Assembly (NCBI GenBank): GCA_033239525.1
Contig: BSYO01000008.1
Location: 11,280,150-11,344,149 of the forward strand
From: Nepenthes gracilis
Taxonomy: Eukaryota > Streptophyta > Magnoliopsida > Caryophyllales > Nepenthaceae
Direction of reading: 5' to 3'
Length of the DNA: 64,000 nt
The translations under genes and the position numbers were made by a program. Below, piece after piece: positions 35,672 to 49,680 of this stretch; the stretch's first letter is position 1; every line of letters starts with the position of its first letter. The notes below the pieces were generated by a model. It was not told the DNA's origin. It saw only the letters and a list, made by a program, of their open reading frames with translations, and did no database searches.

Positions 35672-36660
35672 GTGTCCAGCCTGGCCACAGTTATAACAAA
35701 CCCCCAGCTTCTTATAGCAAGGCTTCCCTTCATGTGATCTCCTACAATGATCGCATGCATTATTAGCCGGAGTTCAAGAAGTCTATACAGATCGTTTCTG
35801 CTTTCCACTGGACCTCGATGGTCTTGCTTTCTTAGAAGGGCCTCTACTAGCACTGGCCCTTGAAGTCTGACTAAACATTCTTTGTCTGAGCAATGCTCCT
35901 CTGTCCAACTCCTCATAGATAACAACCTTCTCGAGCACCTCTCCGTACGTGGCCAATGTCAGAGTTGAGAGATACCTCCTAATATCATCCCTTAGTCTTT
36001 GAAAGAACCTCCTAGCCTTCATCTCCTGGTCTTCCACCATATAAGGAGTATAGCGAGATAACTCTGTAAATTTTGCATCGTACTCTGCCACAAAGCGAGT
36101 ACCTTGCCTTAGGCGAAGGAATTCATCCTCCTTCTGTCCACGAAGATTAGCAGGGAAATATTTCTTCAGAAACGCTGCTTCAAACATTTCCCAACTAATA
36201 TCCCAATCTGGTACATTGAAAATTCTCTTCTGCATTTCCCACCAGTGGTGGGCCTCACCCATTAGCTTATGGGTGGCATAGAGAACCATGTCTTCAGCAG
36301 GACACTTAATTACCGCAAACACCTTCTTCAATCGTTGGATCCAAGTGTCTGCCTTCAATGGGTTTGGTTCCCCTGAGAATCCAGGAACGCGCTCATTGGT
36401 AAAACGGTCATAGACTGACCTCTCTTGATGAACCGGAATTGGGGTGGTCACTGGAGTTGGTGGAACCAAAGCTTCTATGACTTCACCATCCGGTCTAGCA
36501 GGTTTAAGTATCTTGCCACCCTATCCGGAGTGTTGTTAGTCCGTCCGGTTCGCCTTCCTCTGTTAGAAATGACTTCAGTGATGACCTTGATTTCTGAAAG
36601 AATATTTTCGTTAGTCAACTGGCCAAGGGTGGCTATCATAATTTACTCCGTCCAAAGCAT
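35660..36660 (-). pseudogene. gag of element B with intact zinc knuckle
   Basis: The open stretch 36469-35783 (228 residues) has YDRFTNERVPGFSGEPN, the capsid motif GEAHHWWEMQKRIF, WEMFEAAFLKKYFP, FLRLRQGTRFVAEYD and FFQRLRDDIRRYL, then a basic Ser/Arg tail. After one frame change come CDHCRRSHEGKPC and the full CCHC knuckle CYNCGQAGHMIRDC near 35705-35660. A likely earlier start at about 36641 reads MATLGQLTNENI and is separated by a small frame change. Gag would form virus-like particles and bind RNA. Confidence 0.92.
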
Positions 36661-36747
36661 GAAGAAAACCAACCCCTCCCTTTTTCTGTAGCTAATCATG
36701 TCCTAAGTTTCCGTGTTGATTCAAATTGACCCTAAGCATATCAATTT

Positions 36748-36760
36748 TCTTTGATACCAA
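36748..36760 (-). promoter_or_regulatory. Primer binding site of element B
   Basis: The minus strand reads ...CCGTCACA-GT-TGGTATCAAAG, two bases after the LTR end. This matches the plant initiator-Met-tRNA type site (TGGTATCAGAG) except for one base. Element F has the same sequence at 61396. Confidence 0.85.
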
Positions 36761-37147
36761 CTGTGACGGACCGGATTTATTTTCACGCATAAAGCCGTCG
36801 TCAAGTCTTAAAAAGATAATTAATAAATATTAATGGACATAAAAATTTTACTTTTCTTTCTTACACAGGATTGACTGAGGCCGAACTGCATGAGTTGGCC
36901 TTCCGATTTTAATTCCACACCAGGCCGGCTAACATTAAGGTTAGCCGTACTTGAAAGTCTGAGATGCTTACTAAACCTTTCAATAACATTAACAAAAAAC
37001 AAATCACGGAAACATACTAACAACATCCATAGAATCTTAAACAGCGGAATCATTTTACAAGTCTTCTCAAAACATCAAAAAGGAAATAAAACTAAGTTCT
37101 TCATTTAATCAGCTATGGCGAACCGAACTATTTGTCTACACCATAAG

Positions 37148-39408
37148 TGTGACGGAACGGATTTTTTTCCTCAAAAGCTTCCGTCAAACAGATAACATAA
37201 TTAACGATCCAATTAAGGCAAGATTTCGCAGAAATTTCGGCAGAGTCTCCTTTGTAATTGGATGAAAACCCAAAAATACAAACCTGTAATATTCATCCAT
37301 AACAAGCACACAACTATCCATCATTCACAATTCCTTCAACAATCATTCACAGGATCCTATGTGCCATCCATGGCACAAATCCATCAAAGCAATTACTATT
37401 ATAACAGATAAATAACGAGATGCCATCTAGGACCTCGCACAAGAAATCCAGTATAGCGGAAGTACACTACGACCTGCGAAGCATAGCATATTCTCTTTTA
37501 CTATCATACATATCATGAGCTTTCTTTAAAAAATTCACAAGTTCTATAACATCAATAAACGTGGAATCGGTATTCAAGATCACATTTCTAGCTAGGTCAT
37601 TGCACCCACAAGCTCTTCAAAAATTGGCTTCACAATGCTCTAAGTCCTCAAAAAGCCTTGAAGCTTTTCCTGGGTCTACTCTCGTCGTCAGAAAAAGCTC
37701 TACCGTCTCATCCGGAAGGGGGAAAACACTAAAACAAAGGGAGCCGAGGCCCAGTAAGGTACATGCATATGAACTGTAAAACGATCATGCCAAACCGATC
37801 ATTTAACCATGTAAAAATCATAATGTTCAATCAAACATCATCTGAAAAGGAAACTGTAAAGGCATGCTTCATAAATCATATCGCTATAGGCTGTAAAACA
37901 ATAACTATAGACTTTATGGATGCATGGGAAAACTGAAAATAACATTCTATACTGTTCACTGTCATCTTTTCACTGTATGCGTTCATTATCATCCTTTTTC
38001 CTCGGAGGATGCTCTATCATCTTTTCACTGTACGATACATTTTCATCTTTTTATCGTGACATATCTTAACAATTTTAGACCCTGCCAGTGTACCCTACTA
38101 GTGGAAGGGGCAAATGATCGAGGATAGATTATGTTCAGTCTATACAATCCAAGGCCTATCATGTCATATCATGTCATATATATCCCATCCCGAGGGATAT
38201 CTGTACTGTATGCCATCCGAAGGTCGGCCTATATTACTCCTGACTTAACGCCCTTGAGGACAGGGCGGACCATGAATCGCTCCATGGACAGAGCTATCCA
38301 CGATTACCACCGTAAGTTCTAGGGCCACACCCAAGAACTTACCTAGACTGTAGTCGGTCTCGGTCCTAAAATAATCAGACGGGAATCATCTCTTTATCAA
38401 AAATCCCATTTTCAAAAATCAAACTTTCACAATACAATTTCAGCACTTATTTAAATTACATGGAGATTTTGCTGGTATATGTCCGTACATATTTTCAAAA
38501 ATAAATTATACCGAAAGTTACATCTCGATGTCAATTAACTTTCACATAACTGGAGCTTCAGTTAAAAATCACTAAAACCCTTTCATTTTCGTACTTAGTG
38601 CTTCGCCTAAGTTTCCGGACATAAATCGGTCTCTAAACAAACCTTATTTCATGAAATCAAGCCATAAATCCAAATATACATACTTAATCATGCATTTAAA
38701 CCATAAATCCCCAAAATTTCGAGCTAGGGTTTGGCCACATTCTCTAAAAAATCAGAATAACCACATATCACTTGTTTATACATGAAATCGGGGCCAAATA
38801 CTTCAATAAACATCAACAAACATGAAATCTAACCGATTAATCGAAGGAAACAAGCTTCAACCTCATTCTTACAACATTTTCATAAACTTTAAAACCTGAA
38901 AATCGGTAAAAACACAAAACGGCGTCCGAGGTACACTTACCTTGTCGCGGGCTTTCACCTTTATAACTAGCTCGGGGTTGGATTCGGGCTCCCGGGCTTC
39001 GTTCTCCCTTCTTCTCTCTCTAAGTCGGCGCTCTCTCTCTCTCCTCAAACCCTAAATCGTGCGAAAATGAAACGGAGAGGAGCAGATCGTGTTTTATCTC
39101 GCTGCCGCTCGAGCGAGCTCGGCGGCTAGCAAGCGGCTGGTGCCCGAATTCACTTCTGGATTTTCCGCTCGATAGGCCGGCTCGAGCAGCCAGCGAGCGG
39201 AGGGATTTGTGAACGCTCTTTGTTCTTCCGCCCCAATAGGAGGGCTCGAGCCCTCGGTGAGAGCCACTTTCATTTGCTTGCTGAATTTTGGGCATTTTTC
39301 AACTTTTTACTTTTAACTACCACTTTTTCACTACATGCATAGCCTCTTATTGATATTAATTACCTTAATCACATCTAGTTGTTACGTTTTTGGTTTCGGG
39401 TCCTCACA
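37148..39408 (-). repeat. Solo LTR of family A with perfect TSD (ATAAG)
   Basis: It is flanked by ATAAG at 37143-37147 and 39409-39413. The uninterrupted target (ACCATAAGGTTCTACT) is seen at 30095 in the other LTR. On the minus strand it starts TGTGAGGACCCGAAACC and ends TTCCGTCACA. It has GCTCGAGC boxes (39105-39250), the donor-like CAAGGTAAGTGTACC (near 38940), a degenerate internal stem-loop at 38127-38149, and the terminal hairpin TGACGGAA (37150-37157) with TTCCGTCA (37179-37186). Confidence 0.95.
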
Positions 39409-39608
39409 ATAAGGTTCTACTCAACTTCATCCCCCATGAGCCTTTCGTCATCTGAAAATAATAAGAGTGAGCCACAAAGACCAGCAAAATACTCACATGG
39501 AAAAAACATTAACATATATATAAGCGGATCAAGATAGAGTTTCATCACATAATTTAGCATACGAAAATCATACCATATCATTTCTTCTTTAATTCGGAAT
39601 TTACTTAT

Positions 39609-42410
39609 TGTAACGACCCAAGTTGACTGGAAAACGAAATAAGAATAGTACACCGACTTAAAATGAAAATCAAGTTAGGCCTTAAGAACTCCGGATTTCC
39701 GGGATAAGAAGAAGTCCGGATTTCATTGGTGAAATTCTAGTCCCGATTTCTGGATGAAAAAGAAGTCCGGATTTCCTTGATAAAATGAAGTCTGGATTTC
39801 CTTTGGTAAAAAGAACTCCGGATTTCCCTTGGTAAATAGAAGTCCGGATTTCGTTGGAGAAAAAAAGTCCGGATTTAATGAAAATGAAGTCCGGATTTTC
39901 TTAGTAAAAACACTCCGGACTTCCGAAGTAAAAAGAAGTCCGGATTTGCTTGAAAGAAAACACTTCGAATTTCCGAAGGAAAAAGAAGTTCGGATTTAAT
40001 GAAAATGAAGTCCAGTCCTGTAAGGCCGGATTACTGTAGAGATGAAAAGTCGAAGTTAAAGTAGAAGAAGGAGAAATCCGGTCAACGAAAAATGTTAACC
40101 AGAGAAACGTGAACAAATGAATAGAAAGGATATAGAAATCCGGTCAACGCTCGATAGTTGACCGGAAGTTGTTTTGATGGAAGGCTGAAGTCCAGTCACA
40201 AAAAATAAGGAAGAATATTGGGAAGGAGCGACCATCAATAATTTGGCTATTTTCGAGACTTATTGGAAAACGACCTTCTTTGGAAAATGTAAAATCATAA
40301 ATGATACCCTTGGAAAATAGGAAAATCATAAATGATGGCCACCAAAACCTAGGGCTATAAATAAGGGCTTAAGAGCATTAGGAAAAAGCACAACTAGAAA
40401 CTCTCAATAAAGAAGAAGACAAAAAGCTAAGGAAAAAGTAGAATAGAATTCAGGCAAGATACTCACCCCTATTTCTAAAACTCATGTTTATTTATATTGC
40501 TATGAAAGTATATGATATTCTGTATGAAGTATGATTTTACTGTTAGCTCTGAAATGCATGTTTAAAGGAAATTTTGTTACGCATGATGTTAGATTTATTC
40601 AATTATGATTTATTGTCAATGTTTATGAATTTTGCTAAATGCATGTTTACGGAAAGGAATTTTAGGCCTTAAGATGAAACAAGAATTCCTGCTATTGAAC
40701 TCTGTTTCTCTGAATTTAAGATAAAAGACCTCCGGCGTTTTACAGAAAATGATTTAGAGCTCCGGCATTCTAGAGAATAACTTCGGATTTAGAGCTCCGA
40801 CAATTTGAAAAATGAACTTCGGATTAGAGCCTTGGTTAACAGTAAATGAACTCCGGATTGAAGAACTTCAGATTTTGACAGAAAGCCATTTCAATTTAGA
40901 ACTTCGGACTTTAAAAGAAAATGTACTCTGAATTTAAGAACTTCGGACTTTAACAGAAAGCACTCCGGATTTTGAAAGAAAAGTACTCCGTCCATGAAGC
41001 ACTCCGTCCCTTTAAGCACTCTAGATTTTGAAAGATAAGTACTCCGTCCATGAAACACTCCGTTCCATTAAGCACTCCGGATTTTGAAAGAAAAGTACTC
41101 CGTCCATGAAACACTCCGTCCCTTTAAGCACTCCGGATTTTGAAAGAAAAGTACTCCGTCCATGAAGCACTCCGTCCCTTTAAGCACTCCGGATTTTTGG
41201 TAAGAAAGGCACTCCGTCCTTTTGAAAAGAAAGGCACTCCGTCCCTTTTAAGAAAAAGAACTTCGGTCTTGTTTAAAAATGTACTCCGTTCTATTATGAA
41301 AAAGAACTCCGGCATTCTGTTTGAAAAAGAACTCCGGCCTACTGTAGAAAAAGAGAACTCCGGCTTTTTACTCTGACTTTTGATAACAACTTATGATCCA
41401 AGAAACTCCGGTTTCTATGTAAAAGAACTACGGTAGTGTAAAAGAACTCCGATTTTTATTTTGGCTTTGAAAGGCATTCCGGCATTGATAAAAGAAGTCC
41501 GGCTTTAAGAGCTCGGTCCTCTTGCATGAAATGAACTCTAGCCTATGTATTTATGAACATGAAAAATGGTATGTAATTACTGACAGCAAGTGAAACTCCA
41601 CGACTTTTGACTTTCGAACTATGATGATTGGTCATTAAAGAACACGAACCAAGAACTAAGTTTCCATTAAACTTGCTGTTAAAGATGGATGAAGGATATT
41701 GGAGTGATACTTGAGGATGCCTCCTGGGCCACGGGAGGGGACCTTTTGGTGGCATAAGAACTATGGACTATGGCCCCGTATGCCGGGTTAAAGGCATTAC
41801 CTTTCGCCCTAGGGAGCATAATGAGGGGATACGGCTTTAGGTTGTGGGGTAGCACACAACCCGTCCTCGATGTTGTCCACTCCCGTCCGGTCCCTAAAGA
41901 TGATATGAATTCCGATTGATTTTGATAAATTTTCTGAAGACAAGATGAAAGAATATGAACTAAAGAAGAAACGATATGATGATTTTTCCTATGCTATATT
42001 ATGAATCTATATTTTGATTAAATTATATGTATGCTTATGTTTTCTGCATGTGAGTATCCTGCTAGGCTTTGTAAGCTCATTCTTGTAACTTTTCAGATGA
42101 CAAGCTTATGGAGGATGAAATTGAGTAGAATCCTATGGTGTAGCTGATTGTTTAAGGCTGGTTAGAGCAGATTTTCGGGAGTTTTGTTTATTTTATTTTT
42201 GAGGAAACTTGTAAAAGTTATTCCGCCGCTTATGAATGTTAGTATGTTTCCGTGTTACTTTTGGGATTAATGAAATTATAAATCTTTAATATGCATCTCA
42301 GGTGCAAAAGAAGAAAAGAAAAATTTTTATGTTCACCTTTTTATCTTTTATTTGTAAGGACTTTGGATTTGACGATGGCTTTTGATGGTAATAAAAGTCG
42401 GGTCGTCACA
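39609..42410 (+). repeat. Solo LTR D with perfect TSD (CTTAT)
   Basis: It starts TGTAACGACCCAAG and ends GGGTCGTCACA, flanked by CTTAT at 39604-39608 and 42411-42415. Landmarks in the sense direction: TCCGGATTTC repeats (39690-40020), a W-box inverted pair (40140-40165), TATA box (CTATAAATAAGG near 40350), leader motif TTCAGGCAAGATACTCAC (40450), AACTCCGG array (40720-41520), stem-loop 41840-41862, terminal stem GACGA/TCGTC. It is related to families B and C. Confidence 0.95.
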
Positions 42411-44236
42411 CTTATTCTTTTTCTTCTTATCTTGTCTTTGGAAAACTCATAAAATTCATTGGAAATTCTTATCACCTTTAGGGACCGGACGGGAGCGGAC
42501 AACATCGAGGACAGGTTGTGTGTAACCCCACAACCTAAGACCGCATTCCCTCATTATGCTCCCCGGGGCGGAAGGTAATACCTTTAATGTGGCATACGGG
42601 GCGGTAGTCCAAAAGTCTTATGCCACCAAAAGTTCCCTCCCGTGGCCCAGGAGGCAATCCTCGAGTGTCACTCCAATATCCTTCATCCATCTTTAACAGC
42701 ATGTTTAATGGAAACTCAGTTCTTAGTTCATATCTTTTAATAGCCATACATCATAGTTCGAAAGTCGTAGAGTTCCACTTGTTGTCTGGATTACATGCAT
42801 TGTTTCATGTTCATATAAATAGGCCGGAGTTCTTTTTCAAGCAGAAGGTCGGAGTTCCAACAGCCGAAGTTCTTTTGTCAAAACCGGAGTTCTTTTCTTA
42901 AAATGCCGAAGCTCTTTTGTCAAAGCCGGAGTTCTTTTCTTAAAAAGTCGGAGTTCCAAAAGTCGAAGTTCTTTTGTCAAAGCCGGAGTTCTTTTCTTTA
43001 AAAAGCCGGAGTTCCAAAAGCGGAAGTTCTTTTGTCAAAGCCGGAGTTCTTTTCTTTAAAAAGCTGGAGTTCCAAAAGCCGAAATTCTTTTAAAAGGGCG
43101 GAGTTCTTTTCTGAAATCCGAAGTCCTTAAAAGCCGGAGTTCTTCATTCATAAAGGCCGAAGTTCCTTATTCATAAAATTGAGCTCAATTAGCCGGAGTT
43201 CCTTGAAATCCGGAGTTCTAAAATCCGGAGTTCATTTCCATTTAAAGTCCGTAGTTCTAAAAGTCAGAGTTTTTCAAAGTCCGAAGCTCTTCTTCCTAAA
43301 AGTTAGAAGTCTTTTCTTTAAACATGAATTATCAGAGTTCGTATAAATCGATAATCAAACATATACTTCAAACAGAATAAAATCTAACACCATGAATACC
43401 AGAGTTTCTTTTAAACATGCGATTAAGAACGATAATTCACAAGAATAGAACAAACATCATACATACATAATTTCATAAGAATATCGTATACTTACGTAGC
43501 AAACATGCATAAACATGAACTTTAAAAACAGGGGTGAGTATCTTGCCTGGGTTTCTTCTACTTTGCCTTGATCTTTACTCTTGCCTGGGTTTCTTCTACT
43601 TTGCCTTGATCTTTTGGCCTCCCTTTACTAGAATTTCTATTGCATGCCTTTTTTTTACTCCTCTAGTTCTTATTTATAGGTCTTAATTCTGATGACTATC
43701 ATTAATGATTGGCACTACAGCGGGAATGCTTCATCATTAATGATTGGCAAATCCAAGGAGAATGTTTCATCATTTGGCAAATTCAAGGGGAATGTTTCAT
43801 AATTAATGATTGGCAAATCCAAGGCGAATGTTTATTATTTATGGCTTTTACATTTCCTAAAAGTTTCCTTATTAATTAGGTCATTAATGGTTTTATATTT
43901 CTAAGTTGTTCATAAATTCCTAGTTAACTGAACTTAACGGGTTTTAGATTTCTTAATTAATTCATGATTCACTGAACCTAACAGGATTTAGCTTTCTCAT
44001 GTAAACACATTCAATTCCTTCACACGACTTCCGGACAACACCCGTTGACCGGATTATCACTTTGGCTTTTCCATAATCTACACAAGCCACTCCGTCCTTC
44101 CTTCCATTCACGTTTTCCGTTCAACCTTTTACGTTGACCGGATCACGCCTTCCGATCAACATTTTACGTTGACCGGATTCTATTGACTCGATAACTGAAA
44201 CTTTCTACGTTTTAGAATCTAGGCCGTTACATATTT

Positions 44237-44391
44237 CATCCAAGATTTTGATATCCTTCTTGTTGCATATTTGTGGTGATTCACATATTATTATTCATAT
44301 TTAATTATTTAATTGGTAAACTTTTAACTTACTTTATAATTCATCCCGTTCTAGAATAAAAGTCTTGCACCGCTTAGTGCATTTGTACTAG
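44237..44391. other. Short unassigned spacer
   Basis: AT-rich, continuing the old target sequence of element B. No feature seen. Confidence 0.5.
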
Positions 44392-44396
44392 TGGGT

Positions 44397-46662
44397 TGTG
44401 ATGGACCACATTTCTAACAAGAATCCTACAGTGTTTTGGTTGTAAAATGGCCGTTAAACTAGTAGAATATGTACAAAAATCCTGTACAGCACAATACAAA
44501 TAACCATAATATCACAATATAGGATCCAAATGTCACAACAAATACGTGACACCGACGTTATAATTCTGGTTACAACATCGGCTTAGATAAGATACCACTA
44601 GGTATCCAAATTTTAAACTATAATAACTTGTGAAAGTACATACATTCGTCAACCACAGTGGAAACTAACTATACATGCATCATCATCATCATCATACACA
44701 GACATTAATATATTATTTCATCAAAAATACAAGATACTCCATCAAGGGTTACAAAATTACAAAACTAAGTCCACAAGATCATCTTCCAAGTATTCATACC
44801 TACCCAACTTTTAATCCTCTACCCCATCTCATCGGGTATAGGCTTGTGCTCATCTAAGGGAAAGAAAATAGTAATGGTGAGTCAAATGCTTAACAAGGCA
44901 CAATAATAAAAGACAATAAGCAATATACGTAAAATAAATTAAAGGAGGGAATAAGAGTATAATGAAGATGCATAAACATGAAATGTGAATAAATGCATTT
45001 TTAGAATTCATTTATCTTTCCCATTTTACTTATTCTTCTTTTAGATTCTAAAACATGTAGAAATTTTATTATCTTTGTGAACCAAAACTAGTAGGGCTTA
45101 CCAATTAACGGTGTAGTCAAATCGAGAAAAGGAATGTGTTTGTACTTACAGATTCTAAAGCGCTACCCATGTACATTAAATTTAATATTTTGTGGTAGAT
45201 GGTATACCTTTCGCTCGATATATTGGGCTAGATAACAGATAACAGATAACAGATATAGATACACTACAAGAGTATCTCCCGTACTTACCAAAAAAAAAAA
45301 GAGTATCTCCCATGATCTAGGAGCAATTCCTCGATTTGTGATAGTAATATCCTAAGGTATGCCAGGAAATACTACCCTTTGAGGTATAAATCCTTAGTCC
45401 ATATTCTTAATTGTTTATTCTTAAGGAAAGGTTCAACCAAAAACTTATACAGAGTTCTCACTTCTTGGAGAATGAATCATTAGATATAACATATTGTGGA
45501 GTTCCCTTTTGATACTTTGCATAATTTTCGTAATTCTTTAATATGGATATAGATAATCATTTCTTATGAATTTATGTCTTCTCATGCTTTTAATTATATG
45601 TATAAATCAATATAAAGCTTGGAATATGTAAGAAATTCTTACCACTGTGAGCTAATCATAACATCGGAACTTTCGGATAACAAATACCTTCACAATTGCA
45701 TATAATTTAATTTTCGGAGCATATACAAGATAACATATTTGATGTAGATGCTGTTAGACATCACTATTCACGTCTGATAATATTTTTAGAATATATAAAA
45801 TTACTATATATAAAATCTATGTGTATAAATACAAAATATACGGAGTACCCGTGTCCATAAAGTTAGGGTTATGAATTTCTAAAACCAAATCATACATAAA
45901 TTGTAAATAATTCGGGTAAAACTCAAGGGGGCACGGGTTAGGGTCTTTGACGAGCATAATATCATATATCATATAAAACTACCAAATCGAACACTCAATT
46001 GATAAATTAATATGTTCAAGGTATGGGTAATGATATTCTAGAGCCAATTTAAGTAAAAGTCCCAAAATAAACGGTAAAATCGTTCAGGGTGCGGGGTTAG
46101 GGTTCCATGTTCAAAAAATCGGCCAAGACTAAGAAATTAGACATAAAATCAATATATATGCATGTTCAAATCATGGGTAATATAAAATATAAACTTAATG
46201 AGGTATTGGAACGAGTATACCCGAAGCAAATAGAATAAATGTGCAAAGAAACAAAAGAGGAGGGTATGGGTGCACTTGTTTCGATCTAATCTATCATTTT
46301 CTAACTAGCTCGAGTTCGGAATTGGACTTGGGAACCTTGGATTCCTCCTTCTCTCTCTTCTTCTTCGTGCTCTACCTCTCTCTCTTCCATGGTGGAATGC
46401 CAGAAAATAATGCCTGAAACCCTCGTGTCGGCTGGCGCGCAATAGGCACACCCCATTCGAGTTTCAGTGCCTGCCCCGGTCGCTCAAGCGCCCAGCAGGT
46501 GCTGCAGCCCTAGATTGAGCGCCCGTAGTGCCCTGCCGGCGTCCCTTGCCCAATCATCTTATGCTCCCAAAATTTAATTTCTCAATATGTATTAAACCTA
46601 ATTTTGATTATATTACTTTAATTACCTTCTAATTACTATGTTATGAGAATCGGAACCTCATA
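44397..46662 (-). repeat. Solo LTR, family A-like, with near-perfect TSD
   Basis: It runs TGTGATGGACCAC to GGAACCTCATA on the plus strand; the minus-strand start TATGAGGTTCCGA matches family A (TGTGAGGTTCCGA) after one transition. It is flanked by TGGGT and TAGGT (one mismatch). U3 has GCTCAAGCGCC-type boxes (46430-46520) and the ACAAGTGCACCC leader motif near 46268. No coding sequence. Confidence 0.78.
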
Positions 46663-46814
46663 TAGGTGCTCTTTTTGAAAGATCTTCTGCAAAAATATTA
46701 TTTTCAAAATGTCGTTGAAAAACATTTTAAATAGCTGAAACATTTGGCATGTATAAGTTCTTTTATGGAATAGATGGGTGGTACATCTCTTCAGTTTTTA
46801 TGTTATTGCTATTT

Positions 46815-49035
46815 TGTTGGATTTTGAAACCTAAGATTAAGGTTTATTAATGTTTATGTTAAATCTTTGTAAAGTTTGAGTTTAAATTTTATTATAATTT
46901 TGATTAATTTAGTTAATATAATTAAAATTAAGGTCAAAAAATAAAAAAATTTAGTCAAAAGTCAATATTAGATCTAATCTTATCAAGTGGACGGACGCTT
47001 GTTCGATGCCTAAGTGCCGATTTATGAGTGGCAGTGCTCAAAGTGTGCCTAAGGGGATGCCCGAGTACCAAACCCATGGGACTAACGCTCGAACAATGCC
47101 CTTGCAGCGCTCATGCACCACGGTATATGGCCTTAGCACCTGATGCATGCTCGACCCCACGCTTGAGTACCACTCAATATAAATAGGGGAACCCAGATAA
47201 TTTTTATCATTTTTCTCAAGAAATATGAGAGAGGAGAGAGAAAGAGAGGAGGAGAAGAGAGAGGAGAGAGAAGGCCAAAAAAGCTTAAATTAAGTGAATC
47301 CAAACAAGAGTTTGGTGAGAATTAAGTTAAGGCAAGTGCATTTCAAACTTTTTTTTCTATTGTTGCTATTCTTTCTCAAATTTTATGAGCATTTCTTATT
47401 CAAAATACTCATATATAATACTAATTCAAAGTTACGATATATATGTTTAGTATGTATGTGAAGTTTTACTAGTTATTTTGCAAATATTTATAAATTTTAT
47501 GTCCAAGTATATGTATACTCTTTGCATAAGTTGAATTTTACACTGTTTTGCTTTGCATATCTGAAATTATGAATTTAATGACTCTTATATGTTTCAAATT
47601 CATACATGAGGTTCTAGTGTTTTAACTTGTTAAGTATAAGTCTTATATGTATTAAAAATATATATAAATTATTTTGCATGTTCTGAAAATTAGTAAGAGT
47701 TTCTGCATATGCTGATTTCCTACACCATACTGAATTTTCCTACTTGTCCATGTTAATTTAGTATTCCATACTTTAAATTTTATCATGGCTAAGTTTTTGC
47801 AGAAAGTTTAAGTATAAATTTATAGAATATTTTTAAGAAAAACTCTACGGTAAGCTAAGAAAGTGATCATTTTCCCCAGAACTGAGAAAATTATAAAATA
47901 TGAAGAAAAGTGTAAATTTTTCATAAGAATATGTATTGGACCATAATTATATTTCAGCAAGTAGTGTATTATGGCACACCTTACTATATTACAGTGATAA
48001 ATTGGGGTTCAGACATATCATCCACAAGTGAGAAGTGGCGTTGGGCCCCGTTTGCAGAATTATATATATGATGATTCACTTATGAGTCTTGAATAAAATG
48101 TATAGCATTTGGTTGTATGAAAATAAGTATAATCGAAGTTTTAATTATTTAATCATTTAGTTGGCGAGGACTACTAGCTTTGGTCCCTAAGAAAGTCACA
48201 TTTTGGCATGAATTTATAAGATGTATTTGATTATGCATTGAAAAGATAAATATGAAAATCCTATAGAAATAGTTAATGTGCATTACATCTAAAATCTAGT
48301 TCATGATTCCTTATTTTAATTATAATTCTTCTGATATGTTTTAATGCCAAGTATATATGTTTAATTGTTAAGTTACATATATTATTGAAATTTTGGCTTA
48401 CTCCTTACTTCTATTTTACTAATTCGTTCAGATGAAAGGCTCAGGTACATGTAGAACAAGTAGGATTAAAGGATGAGCTATTATGACGAGTTTAAATTAG
48501 AATGTATGAATTATGATGTTGTATTTTGGTTTCAAACAGCAAGTAAATGTTGTACTGTGGTTTCAGACAGTAGATAATGTATATGTGTTAGCTTTCAGAT
48601 AGTAATTAGTGCATTTACGCTATTGAAAATGAGTATGTTGATTGTAAACTATAGGATAATTTAATTAAGATCATGTGGATGTAGTTCATGATGATTACGA
48701 TTAGTAATCATGGGATTTTGGTGGTCCAACAGTCAGTTTTTGGTTATTAGTTGTTAGTTATGGGTTTTAATTTTTATCATCTATAGATTGTGTACTCTAA
48801 TTTTATGTATTGAACAGGCATAACTCCTTATATATGCCTGACGTCATAGTTTTGATTAGTGTCAGAGCCAAGTGAAATGTGACACATTTTGAATTCTGTG
48901 TATGATTTATATTATTTTATTTTGGTCGGTCAAGGTATCAATATGAAATTTACGTGCAATGTTGATTAGATGACTAATTGAATAATTAATAATTGGATTT
49001 TTATAAGTGACGGGAATGAAATTTGAGACATGACA
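46815..49035 (+). repeat. Diverged family A-like LTR
   Basis: It starts TGTTGGATTTTGAAACC, aligning with TGTGAGGACCCGAAACC, and ends near GAGACATGACA. CGCTCGAA/GCTTGAG boxes lie at 46985-47160, a TATA box (AATATAAATAGGGG) at 47175, and the leader AAGGCAAGTGC at 47331. Exact ends and duplication are unclear. Confidence 0.6.
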
Positions 49036-49054
49036 ATCTTGATCATGACAAATA

Positions 49055-49470
49055 TTAATCTAGTAGTAGCAGATAAATTTGCTAAATATTCTCATTTCAT
49101 AGCCTATCACAGTCATTTGCTGCCACAAAAGTAGCAGAGCCTTTTTCTGACGACATTGGTAAACTAGATGGTTTGTCTTATGGAATGGCTAATGCATGTA
49201 GAAGCAATGATGGTGCATCACCTATTCCCGTCTCTCTCTCAAGAGCCAAAACAAACATGCCTGATCCCTACTATATTGGACTTTCAATCAAGCATTACTT
49301 TTAGAGTCCACTTCTTCCCCATAAAATGAGTAAAAAGAAAAATTTTAAAGAATACTATTAAATTAGTTCAAGCAAGAGACTATTTTGATGATCTCTTTTC
49401 CAACAAATGAAAACAAAACTTGAATTCTTCATGACTTGTCATCCTCAAATAGATGGTAATATGAATGTTT
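49055..49470 (+). pseudogene. Ty3/gypsy integrase remnant of another lineage
   Basis: The plus strand reads ADKFAKYSHFIAYHSH, then after a frame change AATKVAEPFSDDIGKLDG, and later GTKLEFFMTCHPQIDG. These match the integrase core between the first catalytic Asp and the TDGQ-E motif, but differ clearly from elements A and B (which read DRLTKSAHFIAI). About 150 bases of the middle are missing or scrambled. Confidence 0.72.
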
Positions 49471-49680
49471 AATTCAAGATTTAGGGTATTAAATGAAATG
49501 TATCACTAACTAAAAGCCTTCAAAGTAGAGAACACCATCTATTAGCTGAATAGTGGTACAATTCTACAGTGCACAAGGCCATTCAAATGCCCCATTTCCA
49601 AGGCCCTTATGGCTATTGCCCACCTTACCAAACCCTTAAACTAGCCTCCAGATACCGTTGTAACTTTTGTCAACATATTT
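49471..49680. other. Spacer before element F
   Basis: Probably further decayed retroelement sequence; nothing definite. It ends with TATTT directly before the LTR of element F. Confidence 0.45.

Larger units (their letters stand above)
27916..44231 (-). mobile_element. Ty3/gypsy element B, full length, with nested insertions
   Basis: The outer ends are flanked by TATTT at 27911-27915 and 44232-44236, a perfect 5-bp target duplication. On the minus strand the order is 5' LTR (44231-36762, with two solo LTRs inside), primer site, gag, protease, RT, RNase H, integrase, chromodomain-like tail, polypurine tract, and 3' LTR (32119-29715 plus an outer piece 28316-27916). About 1.4 kb of LINE sits between the two 3' LTR pieces. 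The coding region is the best preserved here but has stops and lost catalytic residues. Confidence 0.93.
36762..44231 (-). repeat. 5' LTR of element B, interrupted by two solo LTRs
   Basis: The ends are TGTGACGGACCGG (36762) and GGCCGTTACA (44231). Subtracting the insertions 37148-39408 and 39609-42410 with their duplications leaves about 2397 bp, close to the 2405 bp of the 3' LTR. Landmarks: stem-loop 42513-42534, CCGGAGT array 42820-43310, duplicated leader block 43540-43615, W-box sites 44040-44180. Confidence 0.92.

Noticed and set aside
44675..44857. Frame beginning MHHHHHH
   Set aside because: A short CAT repeat inside a solo LTR; no gene support.
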